Positions 27,502 to 35,961 of a stretch of DNA of 64,000 nt are shown one piece after another. The position numbers and the translations under genes are program-made. Origin of the DNA: Acidiluteibacter sp963716125 (lineage in GTDB: Bacteria > Bacteroidota > Bacteroidia > Flavobacteriales_E > Vicingaceae). Each line of letters opens with the position of its first letter. The first letter of the stretch is position 1. The stretch spans positions 3,162,001 through 3,226,000 of the forward strand of contig OY970294.1 of assembly GCA_963716125.1 (NCBI GenBank), read 5' to 3'. The notes below the pieces were generated by a model. It did no database searches, had not been told where the DNA came from, and saw nothing but the letters and a program-made list of their open reading frames with translations.

Positions 27502-28815
27502 TTAGCTTTTCACTTCCAAAACCCCTTTTATAACATTTTGTTTAGGAACTCTCCATAAAAGCAATAAACCTACAATAAAGAATACACCTAATGCAATAAT
27601 TGAATTTCTCATTCCCCCGGTGAAGCCTTCTATAAAACCAAATGATAATGTACCAATGACGATTCCTATTTTTTCCAAAACATCGTAAAAACTAAAGTAG
27701 GAAGCATGATCTTTTGTATCTGGTAATATCTTAGAATAAGTAGATCGGGAGAGAGATTGAACTCCGCCCATTACAAAACCAACTATAGCGGCAATAGTAT
27801 AAAATTCGATAGGTTTGTGAATGAAAAAAGCACCAATACAAACACCCACCCAAATAATTAATGAAACCGATAAAGAGAAAATATTTCCCGCTTTACGCGA
27901 TAAAAAAGAGAAAAAATAAGAACCAGCAATGGCTATAAATTGAATGATTAAAACGGAAACTATCAAACCAGTTTTAGCACCATCTTCAGCCCAATCTATC
28001 TCTTTAGCAGCAAATAGAGTAGCCATTATCATGACAGTTTGCACACCCATACTATAAACAAAAAAGGCTGTCAAATAACGTTTTAACCTTTTCAATTGCT
28101 TCAATTCATTCCATACGTTTCTCAGCTCTTTCCAGCCTCTCCAAATTACATTGTTCTTTACCACTACTTTTTTAGAAGAGCTTTTGGGTAAACGAGCATA
28201 GGTAATTTGACTAAAACCAATCCACCAAACTGCAACAGATAAAAATGAATATTTAGCAGGCATTTCAAAAACCATAATAGCCACCAAATTCATAATTAAA
28301 AGAATAGAACTTCCTAAATATCCTAAAGAATAACCTTTTGCAGAGATTCTATCGTGCTCTTCTGGCATTGCTATTTCAGGCAAATAAGCATTATAAAATA
28401 CGATACTTCCCCAAAAACCCACACTTGCCATCATTACAGGAATCATACTTATTTCTAAATGATTAGAATCAAAAAAGAAAAGTGATGCACAAGAAATAGC
28501 TCCTAAATAACAAAAGAATTGTAAGAAACCTTTTTTATTATCCATATAATCAGCTACACCTGAAAGAATTGGAGATATAAATGCAACAATTAAAAAAGAC
28601 AAGGAAGAAACGTAGGCATACAACTCTGTATTTTTAAAATTATATCCAAAAAACTGAACAACATCAGAAACCATTTTATTATTCTCATCAACAGTTGTAG
28701 TAACCGCTTCATAAAACATTGGAAAAATGGCTGTGGTAATCACTAATGGATAAACTGAATTTGCCCAATCGTAAAAAGTCCATGCATTGATGATTCGCTT
28801 ATTTCCTTTTTCCAT
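27502..28815 (-). CDS. MFS transporter, UMF1 (Atg22-like) family
   Basis: This 437-residue membrane protein begins with INAWTFYDWANSVYPLVITTAIFPMFY, the hallmark of the UMF1 / vacuole-effluxer-like branch of the major facilitator superfamily. About twelve hydrophobic helices can be followed. A basic cytoplasmic loop (RLPKSSSKKVVVKNNVIWRGWKELRNVWNELKQLKRLKRY) separates the two halves. GFVMGGVQSLSRSTYSKILPD in the second half is also family-typical. The substrate is unknown; fungal relatives export amino acids. It lies upstream of lhgO and downstream of dnaX on the same strand. Confidence 0.88.
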   Translation of the reverse strand: MEKGNKRIINAWTFYDWANSVYPLVITTAIFPMFYEAVTTTVDENNKMVSDVVQFFGYNFKNTELYAYVSSLSFLIVAFISPILSGVADYMDNKKGFLQFFCYLGAISCASLFFFDSNHLEISMIPVMMASVGFWGSIVFYNAYLPEIAMPEEHDRISAKGYSLGYLGSSILLIMNLVAIMVFEMPAKYSFLSVAVWWIGFSQITYARLPKSSSKKVVVKNNVIWRGWKELRNVWNELKQLKRLKRYLTAFFVYSMGVQTVMIMATLFAAKEIDWAEDGAKTGLIVSVLIIQFIAIAGSYFFSFLSRKAGNIFSLSVSLIIWVGVCIGAFFIHKPIEFYTIAAIVGFVMGGVQSLSRSTYSKILPDTKDHASYFSFYDVLEKIGIVIGTLSFGFIEGFTGGMRNSIIALGVFFIVGLLLLWRVPKQNVIKGVLEVKS

Positions 28816-28825
28816 TTACTTTTAG

Positions 28826-30715
28826 TTAGATAAAATCTAAGTCTAATTTTTGTTTTAATTCGGTCAATTTAGGGTTTCTGTCTAACATTTTCTGAAATTT
28901 TTCAGCATCTGTATAGGCCTTTCCTATCTGATTCATCTCGGTTGATAGTAACTTCAATTGTGAGTTTTGGATGATTTAGTTTCTCTCGAATAAATTCGTG
29001 CATATCTGCTCTAAAAACAATCACCTCTTCTTCCTGACTTTTATTTTCTACCAACATCGAGATAATGTGCTGATCTAAAATTGGCTTTCGTTCTCGCATA
29101 GCTGAAGTCACTAAAGAATTACCTTCTTTACCTTCTTTTTCTAAGTGTTTCATTAAATCTTCCCATACCTTTTGAAAATCTTTTTCATCAATTTTTTCAA
29201 ATTCTTGATTAGAGAAATCTTGGTTCTCCTCTTCTGCAACAATTTCTAAAGGTGTATCTTTTTTTGCACTTTCACTAAGCATTTCACCCAATGAAGCAGA
29301 AAGTTTCGGTACTTTTCGTTTAGTAGTTGACCTACTAGCAACAGCATCCTCTTTTAACTCTGTAACTTTAGCTTCTAATGGCTCCTCAGCTTTTGGCGGT
29401 TCAATTGGCTTCTCAATAGCTTCTTTTGGTTCTGCTACTTTTTCAATAGTATTATTTTCAACTATTGTATCTTTAATAGGAACCTTCTTCTCTAAATTAT
29501 TATCTTCTGATTCTGAGATAGTTTTAGAAATAATTACATTTTCTTCAACGGAAGATTTTGGTTTAATATCGGCAGCTACCTTAAATCCGTCATTTTTTTT
29601 TCGTCCGTGGTATTTAAACCACCGTTTGTAATAGAGCTGAGCTGCATTAAACAGAGTTCGACCAGCAGCCGTGGATTCTTAGCAGACTTATACCTCATAT
29701 CTGCTTGATTTGACAAACTAAGTGCTTTCAATAAAAAGTTAGTTCCACTCAATTTCGCTTGCTCTAAATATTTTTTCTTAATTCCTTCAGGCACTTCCAA
29801 TAGTTGCATGGTCAGTTCATCCTGGCTCACCAATAAATTTCTAAAATGTTCTCCTAAACCAACTATAAAGTTATGACCATCAAATCCTTTGTTTAAAATT
29901 TCATTAAAGGTCATTAATACATTAGGAATATCATTTTTCAAAACTAAATCTGTCATTTTGAAATAATAATCATAATCCAATATATTTAAATTGTCGATTA
30001 CATTTTGATATGTCAATACATTACCAGAAAAAGAAACAATCTGATCAAACATGGAAAGCGCATCTCTCAATGCACCGTCAGCTTTCTGACCTATAATGTG
30101 CAATGCATCCTCTTCCACCTTAATATTTTCTTTTTCTGCAATATCAGCTAAATGATGTGCAATATCGTCAACTTGAATTCTGTTGAAATCAAAAATTTGG
30201 CAACGCGATAAAATGGTTGGAATAATTTTATGCTTTTCTGTAGTTGCTAATATAAAAATAGCATGTTTTGGTGGTTCTTCCAATGTTTTTAGAAAAGCAT
30301 TGAATGCTGCATTTGAAAGCATGTGCACCTCATCAATAATATACACTTTATGCGAACCCAATTGTGGAGCAAAACGAACTTGATCAATCAGATTTCTAAT
30401 ATCATCCACAGAGTTATTAGAAGCTGCATCTAATTCATAAACATTAAGGGATTGGCCTTCATTAAAAGATTTACAAGAATCGCACTCATCACATGCTTCT
30501 ATATTTTCAGAACGATTAAAACAATTGATGGTCTTGGCTAAAATACGTGCACAAGTAGTTTTACCAACTCCTCTTGGGCCACAAAACAAAAATGCTTGCG
30601 CCAAATGCTCTGTCTTAATAGCATTTTTTAAAGTGTTGGTAATTGCTTGTTGTCCAATTACAGTATCAAATGTGGAGGGTCTGTACTTACGTGCAGATAC
30701 TACAAAATTATCCAT
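28826..30715 (-). CDS. dnaX: DNA polymerase III subunit gamma/tau, with two frame breaks
   Basis: DnaX is the clamp-loader ATPase of the replisome. The first frame (30715 to 29576, 379 residues) has Walker A GPRGVGKTT, the four-cysteine zinc site starting CFNRSENIEACDECDSC, Walker B VYIIDEVHML and the sensor ILSRCQIFDF, and stops five codons after an A9 run. The -1 frame is open from that run to 28902 and encodes an acidic, proline-containing linker and the tau end (FQKVWEDLMKHLEKEG). Near 28916-28919 (sense GGCC) the frame must shift again by one base to give the expected tail KAYTDAEKFQKML to DLDFI, stop 28826-28828. The two breaks cancel, giving exactly 630 codons. Gamma alone is intact, so a working protein is possible even if the breaks are real. 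Confidence 0.9.
29593..29601 (-). other. A9 homopolymer at the dnaX frame break (candidate slippage site)
   Basis: On the sense strand the sequence reads GAC GAA AAA AAA ATG. Reading on in frame gives a stop after ATG ACG GAT TTA AGG. One base of backward slip, or a transcript with A10, leads into the open tau frame. Thermus thermophilus dnaX makes gamma and tau by slippage on an A9 run, and E. coli by -1 ribosomal shifting on A AAA AAG. A missed A in the assembly explains it equally well. Confidence 0.5.
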
Positions 30716-30855
30716 TAAAAATCTTTCCTTATTTTATGAAACAAATATATCATTTATACTTTAGAGGTTTTAGGAATGTTGAAAAGTATTGAGAGAAAAA
30801 AAATGAATTTTATATATCATTGAAATTAAGATTAACTTCCCATAAAAATAAAATT

Positions 30856-31377
30856 ATGAGTCATTGGCTAATAGAAAACATACCCAATTTAACGAAACTA
30901 TTTTTATCGATAGTTCTTATCTTTTTAATTATCATAATAATTACGCGGATAGCTGGCTTAAGGACTTTTGCTAAAATGTCAAGTTTTGATTTTGCAAGCA
31001 CCATTGCTATTGGTTCCATTTTGGCAACTGTAATTATGAATAATGGCAAATCTATTCTTGAAGGTGCTGTAGCTATCGGCGGAATAATACTTTTACAAGG
31101 GTTATTCTCATTATTAGTTAGAAAGTCTAAAATCTTTAAAAAAGTATTTACCAACTCGCCTATTCTTTTAATGAAAGGAAATACCATTTTATACAAAAAT
31201 TTATCAAAAACGAATGTAAGCGAAGGTGATTTAATGGCCAAATTAAGAGAAGCCAATGTGATTAATTTTAATGAGGTTATAGCAGTTGTTTTTGAAACTA
31301 CAGGTGATATTTCAGTGCTGCATTCTTCAGAAAAAAAAGATGTTGAAAGCAAATTATTAGAAGGGGTAAAAGAGTGA
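30856..31377 (+). CDS. DUF421 (YetF-like) membrane protein
   Basis: The ATG at 30856 (MSHWLIENIPNL) is preferred over an in-frame TTG 36 bases upstream, giving 173 residues. Three membrane helices (about 12-32, 45-65 and 68-85) are followed by the DUF421 / YetF C-terminal domain, with the family's TRIAGLRTFAKMSSFDFASTIAIGSILATVIMN block at the membrane border and ILLMKGNTILYKNLSKTNVSEGDLMAKLREANV in the soluble part. YetF-type proteins are linked to spore or envelope functions in Bacillus; here the role is unknown. The gene stands alone, divergent from dnaX. Confidence 0.85.
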   Translation: MSHWLIENIPNLTKLFLSIVLIFLIIIIITRIAGLRTFAKMSSFDFASTIAIGSILATVIMNNGKSILEGAVAIGGIILLQGLFSLLVRKSKIFKKVFTNSPILLMKGNTILYKNLSKTNVSEGDLMAKLREANVINFNEVIAVVFETTGDISVLHSSEKKDVESKLLEGVKE

Positions 31378-31486
31378 TTGTATTGCTAAAACAGTCAAAT
31401 TATTTTAAAATAATTATTATCACGTAACCTTCTAATATTTAGCTACTTGATTTAAAATAGTTCCCGAACATTTATTGGCTGAACGC

Positions 31487-31566
31487 AATCCTCCAAGGTT
31501 TAGCTATCAAACAGTGGTATTATTAGATATATTTGATAAGTCTTATAATCAAAACCTTGGAGGATT
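31487..31566. repeat. MITE-like element, copy 1 (perfect 15-bp inverted ends)
   Basis: The 80-base element has perfect 15-base inverted ends: AATCCTCCAAGGTTT (31487-31501) and AAACCTTGGAGGATT (31552-31566). Bases 31491-31530 are identical to 32313-32352 on the other side of the toxin-antitoxin pair. No coding potential was seen. It lies between DUF421 and the toxin. Confidence 0.75.
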
Positions 31567-31655
31567 TGCCAAAAATTAGATTTAAATCAGAAATTTGAAT
31601 AGCATCTTCTAATCAAAAGTTAAAGAGTATTCTGTTAAAAAAAAAACTAATTAGT

Positions 31656-31663
31656 TACCTTTG
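31656..31663 (+). promoter_or_regulatory. -7 box of the toxin-antitoxin operon
   Basis: TACCTTTG fits TAnnTTTG and ends 12 bases before the toxin ATG at 31676. A weak -33 candidate (TTCTG, about 31630-31634) has acceptable spacing. Confidence 0.5.
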
Positions 31664-31675
31664 CTAATTACAAAT

Positions 31676-32005
31676 ATGAGAATCCTTGAACCTTTTAGGG
31701 ATTATTATTGGGAATTTTACAATTCTCAATCTAAAGCTGTAAAAACTAATATTGATTATGTATTACATATCATAATCAGTGTAGATCAAATCCCGCAAAA
31801 GTTCTTTAAACATATTGATAGTGGAATTTATGAGATAAGAATTAAATCAGGAAATGACATATATAGATTATTTAGTTTTTTTGATGAGGGAAAATTAATT
31901 ATACTTTTAAATGGTTTTACAAAGAAATCTCAAAAGCTACCAAGAAAAGAAATAGAAAAAGCAATTCGTTTAAGAAAAGAATATTATGAAGACAAAGAAT
32001 CCTAA
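31676..32005 (+). CDS. RelE/HigB-type (phage Gp49-like) toxin
   Basis: The ATG at 31676 is used; an in-frame TTG 15 bases earlier lies in the -7 promoter box. The 109-residue protein shows the Gp49/HigB-like pattern: KAVKTNIDYVLHII, VPQ-like DQIPQKFFKHIDSGIYEIRIKSGNDIYRLFSFFDEGKLIILLNGFTKKSQKLPRKEIEKAIRLRKEYY, with strands carrying the R-x-x-Y-R-x-F motif and the GFxKKxxKxP helix cap of mRNA-cleaving ribosome-dependent toxins. Toxin precedes antitoxin and overlaps it by 20 bases, as in higBA. The pair sits between two copies of a short repeat, suggesting that it moved in as a cassette. Confidence 0.85.
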   Translation: MRILEPFRDYYWEFYNSQSKAVKTNIDYVLHIIISVDQIPQKFFKHIDSGIYEIRIKSGNDIYRLFSFFDEGKLIILLNGFTKKSQKLPRKEIEKAIRLRKEYYEDKES

Positions 32006-32285
32006 AACTATCAATGAGCATTTGGATGTAAAGTATGGTGAAATTGGCACTGAAAGTAGAGCAAATTTTGAGCAAAATGCAGAAATTTATCTTATCGCAG
32101 AATTAGTAAAAGATAAAAGAAAAGAAGCGAATTTAACACAACAACAACTTGCTGACCGATTAAATGTAAAACGCACTTACATTTCAAAAATAGAAAGAGC
32201 AGTAGGTGACATTAGGATTTCAACACTTCGAAAAATCGTAGAAGTTGGACTAGGTGGGACATTACAAATTACTGTAAAACTATAA
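31986..32285 (+). CDS. XRE-family (HigA-like) antitoxin
   Basis: This 99-residue protein starts inside the toxin gene end (20-base overlap). Its second half is a helix-turn-helix domain: LVKDKRKEANLTQQQLADRLNVKRTYISKIERAVGDIRISTLRKIVEVG, in the cro/C1 pattern. The last strand, GGTLQITVKL, is usual in HigA-type antitoxins. The first 35 residues (DVKYGEIGTESRANFEQNAEIYLIAE) probably contact the toxin. Autoregulation of the operon through the region near 31640-31675 is expected from the family but not visible here. Confidence 0.88.
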   Translation: MKTKNPKTINEHLDVKYGEIGTESRANFEQNAEIYLIAELVKDKRKEANLTQQQLADRLNVKRTYISKIERAVGDIRISTLRKIVEVGLGGTLQITVKL

Positions 32286-32304
32286 GTTTAAATAATATTT
32301 CTAC

Positions 32305-32393
32305 GCAATCCTCTCCAAGGTTTAGCTATCAAACAGTGGTATTATTAGATATTTTGCAAATGCGTCAAAAAAACCTAGAAGAATTTGCAACAC
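32305..32393. repeat. MITE-like element, copy 2 (degenerate right end)
   Basis: Bases 32313-32352 are identical to 31491-31530 over 40 bases, and a shared ACGCAATC lies just to the left with a 2-base offset. The right part diverges, but AAACCTAGAAGAATT still matches 12 of 15 bases of the inverted end of copy 1. Same orientation as copy 1, so the two flank the toxin-antitoxin pair as direct repeats. Confidence 0.7.
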
Positions 32394-32527
32394 ATGACCA
32401 TTCTATGAAAGTATAGAAAAATTGCTATCTAACTCTATCAAAAATACATTTCAATAAGTCTAGTTTCTCCATTAACCATCAAAATAAACGATTTTTAATT
32501 TTAAAGTTCTATCTTTAAACCTTAAAT

Positions 32528-33226
32528 ATGAGCGACTACGACAAAAAATTGGGAATTAAGGCTTGGGCGGAGGAAGATCGACCAAGGGAAAAGCTGATGC
32601 TTAAAGGTAAAACTACTTTGAGTGATGCTGAACTTATTGCCATATTAATCGGTTCAGGTAGTAGAAATGAAACTGCTGTTGAATTGTCCCAACGGATTTT
32701 GGCAGAAACTCAAAACAATTTGAATCAATTGGGTAAGCTGAGTATTAATGACCTTATAAAATTCAAAGGAATAGGTGAAGCAAAAGCCATTACAATTGTT
32801 GCAGCATTAGAATTAGGAAGAAGACGAAAAGATAGCAATGCCTTAAAAAAAGTAAAAGTAACATCAAGCCATATCGTATTTGATTATATGAACGATGTAA
32901 TGCAAGATTTACCACATGAAGAGTTTTGGATTGTATTACTTAATAGAGCTAACCAAGTACTTGAAAGAGTAAATATTAGCAAAGGTGGTGTGAGCCAAAC
33001 GGTGGTGGATGTTAAAATTATTTTTAAAATGGCAGTTGAGAAATTGGCTTCAGCCATTATTCTATGTCACAATCATCCATCGGGAAATTTAAAAGCGAGC
33101 GATGCCGACAAGCATTTGACTAAAAAACTAATGGAAGCGGGAAAAATTTTAGACATCCCTGTGCTAGATCACTTGATATTTGCAGACAATACCTACCTTA
33201 GCTTCGCCGATGAAGGAATGCTTTAA
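32528..33226 (+). CDS. radC: RadC family (JAB/MPN domain) protein
   Basis: This 232-residue protein is full length. An N-terminal helix-hairpin-helix-like part (LMLKGKTTLSDAELIAILIGSGSRNETAVELSQRIL, DLIKFKGIGEAKAITIVAALELGRR) is followed by the JAMM metal site HNHPSGNLKASDAD starting at residue 181, with a glutamate in LPHEEFWIVLL upstream. RadC was once linked to DNA repair; its biochemical role remains unsettled, and related proteins often travel with mobile elements. The stop overlaps the next start by one base (TAATG), so it is coupled with the polysaccharide-deacetylase-like gene. Confidence 0.92.
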   Translation: MSDYDKKLGIKAWAEEDRPREKLMLKGKTTLSDAELIAILIGSGSRNETAVELSQRILAETQNNLNQLGKLSINDLIKFKGIGEAKAITIVAALELGRRRKDSNALKKVKVTSSHIVFDYMNDVMQDLPHEEFWIVLLNRANQVLERVNISKGGVSQTVVDVKIIFKMAVEKLASAIILCHNHPSGNLKASDADKHLTKKLMEAGKILDIPVLDHLIFADNTYLSFADEGML

Positions 33227-34527
33227 TGATTTTAATCTATAGCCACAAAAATACTACACGCTTGCAATACACTTTGAAAGTGATTTTGCAAACAATACTA
33301 GGCACTACTTTTCAGCTAACTACTGACAAAGAAGAGTTTAATTCATTTAATGGTTCTAAATTTTCTTATTGCTTCAGACCTATTCATGAAGAATTGCATT
33401 TTAAAGCTAATCAACTTCTTTTTGAAAGTGGTATTAACGAACAAGAAATCAAAGTAACTAGACATGAAGGATTAGCTGCTTTTTTTCCTGTAAAAGATTC
33501 GGCCATTCCTTTTGATATATTCTCCATGAGTTTTTATTTGATCTCTCGATACGAAGAATATCTACCACATATCAGAGACCAATACGATAGATACAGCCCA
33601 AAAGAAAGTATAGCTTTTCAAAATCGATTTTTAGATAAACCATTAATCAATCTTTGGGCGAAATATTTAAAAAAAATCTTAATAGAAAAATTCCCTACAC
33701 TTCCTTTTGAAAAAAGAAGCTATAAATTTATATCTACATTGGATATTGATAATGCTTACGCCTATCGTCAGAAAGGAATCGTAAGAACTTTAGGAGCTTC
33801 TACAAAACTGGTTTCCAACTTAAAATTTGGGCAATTATTGGAGCAATTGGCTGTAGTTTTTGGGTTAAAAAAAGACCCTTTTGATACTTTTGATTATCAG
33901 GTTGACATACATAAAAAATACAACATCTTACCTATTTATTTTTTCTTAGTAGCTGATTATGGATTGAATGACAAAAATATTCCTGTAGAAAGTAGAAGTT
34001 TCCAAGCTTTAATAAAATCAATAGCTGATGATGCTGAAGTGGGCATACACCCAGGATATGGTTCGAATGAGAAAATTGAAAAATTAGAACAAGAAATCAG
34101 ACGTTTACAAGATATCCTAAAAAAAGAAGTTACAAAAAGTCGTCAGCATTTTTTAAAATTAAGCCTTCCTGAAACCTACAGTAATTTGATAAGTATGGAT
34201 ATCAGAGAGGACTACACTATGGGTTATGCTGCCGCTATTGGTTTTAGAGCAAGCATATGTGTTCCATTCAATTTTTATGATTTAGATCAAGAATTAGAAA
34301 CAAACCTAAAAATATATCCTTTTGCAGTAATGGATGCCAGTTTAAAATATTACAAACATTGCACTGTTTTAGAAGCCAAAGAAATCATAAAAGATATGAT
34401 TGAAACAGTTAAAGAAGTAGATGGAACGTTTATAAGTCTTTGGCATAATGAGAGTTTGAGCGACAGTGGCAAATGGGTAGGTTGGAAAAGTTTATATGAA
34501 TATTTGATTATAAAGGCCAAAGCTTAA
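33226..34527 (+). CDS. Polysaccharide deacetylase-like protein (DUF7033 N-terminal type)
   Basis: This 433-residue cytoplasmic protein resembles the Bacteroidota family annotated as polysaccharide deacetylase with an N-terminal DUF7033-type domain. Seen directly: PFDIFSMSFYLISRYEEYLPHIRDQYDRYSPKES in the N-terminal half; FISTLDIDNAYAY, which has the Asp pair of the NodB fold; EVGIHPGYGSN with the H and P of the zinc-site region; MDIREDYTMGYAAAIGFRASICVPFNFYD; and FISLWHNESLSD near the end, carrying the last histidine. No signal peptide is present, so an intracellular carbohydrate substrate or a non-classical function is likely. The start shares its A with the radC stop. Confidence 0.8.
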   Translation: MILIYSHKNTTRLQYTLKVILQTILGTTFQLTTDKEEFNSFNGSKFSYCFRPIHEELHFKANQLLFESGINEQEIKVTRHEGLAAFFPVKDSAIPFDIFSMSFYLISRYEEYLPHIRDQYDRYSPKESIAFQNRFLDKPLINLWAKYLKKILIEKFPTLPFEKRSYKFISTLDIDNAYAYRQKGIVRTLGASTKLVSNLKFGQLLEQLAVVFGLKKDPFDTFDYQVDIHKKYNILPIYFFLVADYGLNDKNIPVESRSFQALIKSIADDAEVGIHPGYGSNEKIEKLEQEIRRLQDILKKEVTKSRQHFLKLSLPETYSNLISMDIREDYTMGYAAAIGFRASICVPFNFYDLDQELETNLKIYPFAVMDASLKYYKHCTVLEAKEIIKDMIETVKEVDGTFISLWHNESLSDSGKWVGWKSLYEYLIIKAKA

Positions 34528-34550
34528 TATTTTTTTGTTTCTTTAAGGGA

Positions 34551-34576
34551 TTTTTATGCGCTAGTAGCCATAAAAA
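34551..34576. terminator. AT-rich hairpin between deacetylase-like gene and upp
   Basis: An 8-bp stem (TTTTTATG / CATAAAAA) with a 10-base loop is followed by more As. It could act as a weak terminator for either strand or simply be leader structure for upp, whose ATG is 30 bases away. Confidence 0.35.
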
Positions 34577-34605
34577 AACAAATATTTGCACTTATACATT
34601 TCATT

Positions 34606-35259
34606 ATGGCAAAGGTTAAAATTTTAGACAAGGAGCTTTCTATCGCTAGTCAATTTATGGCTGAAATTAGAGACATCAATATCCAAAAGGATAAAATGCG
34701 TTTTCGTAGAAATTTAGAAAGAGTAGGTGAAATACTTGCCTATGAAATTAGCAAAACTCTTTCTTATGAAAAAAAGGAAGTACAAACTTCTTTGGGACTT
34801 TCTAATGAATTTGTGTTAAAAAATCAGCCTGTTTTAGCCACCATTTTAAGAGCGGGATTACCTTTGCACCAAGGTTTGTTAAACTATTTTGACAATGCCC
34901 AAAACGGATTTATCTCCGCTTATCGAAAACACCACAAAGATGGTAGCTTTGATATAGCTTTGGAGTATTTAGCTTGTCCAAAAATTGATGATAAGGTTTT
35001 GATTCTATCTGATCCAATGATTGCTACGGGCTCATCTATTGTATTAGCTTACAAAGCTATATTAAGAAAAGGCAAACCCAAACATGTGCATATAGTTTCT
35101 ATAATTGGAAGTACTGAAGGGATAGAGTATGCCAAAAGAAACTTGCCGGCCAATGCTACTATTTGGTTAGCTGCCGTAGATGAGGAATTGACTGCCCAAT
35201 CTTATATTGTGCCTGGTTTAGGCGATGCAGGAGATTTGGCTTTTGGTGAGAAAGATTAA
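34606..35259 (+). CDS. upp: Uracil phosphoribosyltransferase
   Basis: Upp salvages uracil to UMP with PRPP. The 217-residue length fits. The PRPP-binding loop DPMIATGSS lies at 136-144, with RAGLPLHQGLLNYF and the C-terminal uracil-binding AAVDEELTAQSYIVPGLGDAGDLAFGEKD also typical. The HAD phosphatase gene starts two bases after the stop. pyrE, the de novo route to UMP, lies 6 kb away on the other strand. Confidence 0.95.
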   Translation: MAKVKILDKELSIASQFMAEIRDINIQKDKMRFRRNLERVGEILAYEISKTLSYEKKEVQTSLGLSNEFVLKNQPVLATILRAGLPLHQGLLNYFDNAQNGFISAYRKHHKDGSFDIALEYLACPKIDDKVLILSDPMIATGSSIVLAYKAILRKGKPKHVHIVSIIGSTEGIEYAKRNLPANATIWLAAVDEELTAQSYIVPGLGDAGDLAFGEKD

Positions 35260-35261
35260 GC

Positions 35262-35960
35262 ATGAAAAAAACCTACCAACATTTATTTTTTGATTTAGAC
35301 CGAACACTTTGGGATTTTGAAAAAAATTCTAAAGAGACAATTTATGAATTATTCCATGAATTCAATCTTCACTTAAAAAATATCACTTCATTTGATGCTT
35401 TTTATACTATTTATCGTTTAAAAAACCATGAATTGTGGGCTCTTTACAGACAAAACAAAATAACGAAAGATGAATTGCGACAAGAACGATTTCATAGAAC
35501 AATGCAAGAATTTTTTATTGATGATAAAGAATTGGCTTTGGAGTTTAACGATAGATATGTGGAGACCTGCAGTAAAAAACCTCATTTACTACCCAATGCT
35601 ATTTCAGTATTAGATTATCTTAAAGACAATTATCGATTACATATTATCACCAATGGATTTATAGAAGCCCAATTTGTAAAATTGAAAAACTCAGGAATCG
35701 AAAAATATTTTGATGAAGTGATTATTTCTGAATTATTAGGAACATCTAAACCTGATCCGGTTATTTTTGAACATGCACTTCAAAAAAGTGGTGCACAAAT
35801 AAATGAGAGCATTATGATTGGCGATGATTTTGAGTCAGATATAATTGGAGCTCACACAATGGGAATGGATAGTATTTATTTGGCTGATTTCCCTAAAAAA
35901 TCAACTATTAAACCCACCTTTCACATCAAAGAATTAATAGAATTAAAGAAGATTTTATAA
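35262..35960 (+). CDS. YjjG-family HAD nucleotidase
   Basis: This 232-residue HAD hydrolase shows motif I FFDLDRTLWDF with the catalytic Asp11 and Asp13, motif II HIITNGF, motif III at K in SKPDPVIFEHAL, and motif IV MIGDDFESDIIGA. The tryptophan after DRTL and the cap sequence HELWALYRQNKITKDELRQERF match the YjjG group, which removes phosphate from (often damaged) pyrimidine nucleotides. It lies two bases after upp and is probably co-transcribed, which fits a pyrimidine role. It converges on psd with a one-base gap. Confidence 0.9.
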   Translation: MKKTYQHLFFDLDRTLWDFEKNSKETIYELFHEFNLHLKNITSFDAFYTIYRLKNHELWALYRQNKITKDELRQERFHRTMQEFFIDDKELALEFNDRYVETCSKKPHLLPNAISVLDYLKDNYRLHIITNGFIEAQFVKLKNSGIEKYFDEVIISELLGTSKPDPVIFEHALQKSGAQINESIMIGDDFESDIIGAHTMGMDSIYLADFPKKSTIKPTFHIKELIELKKIL

Positions 35961-35961
35961 A

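Noticed and set aside
30861..31352. 163-codon antisense frame opposite the DUF421 gene
   Set aside because: The plus-strand gene has family motifs and membrane helices; the reverse frame has none.
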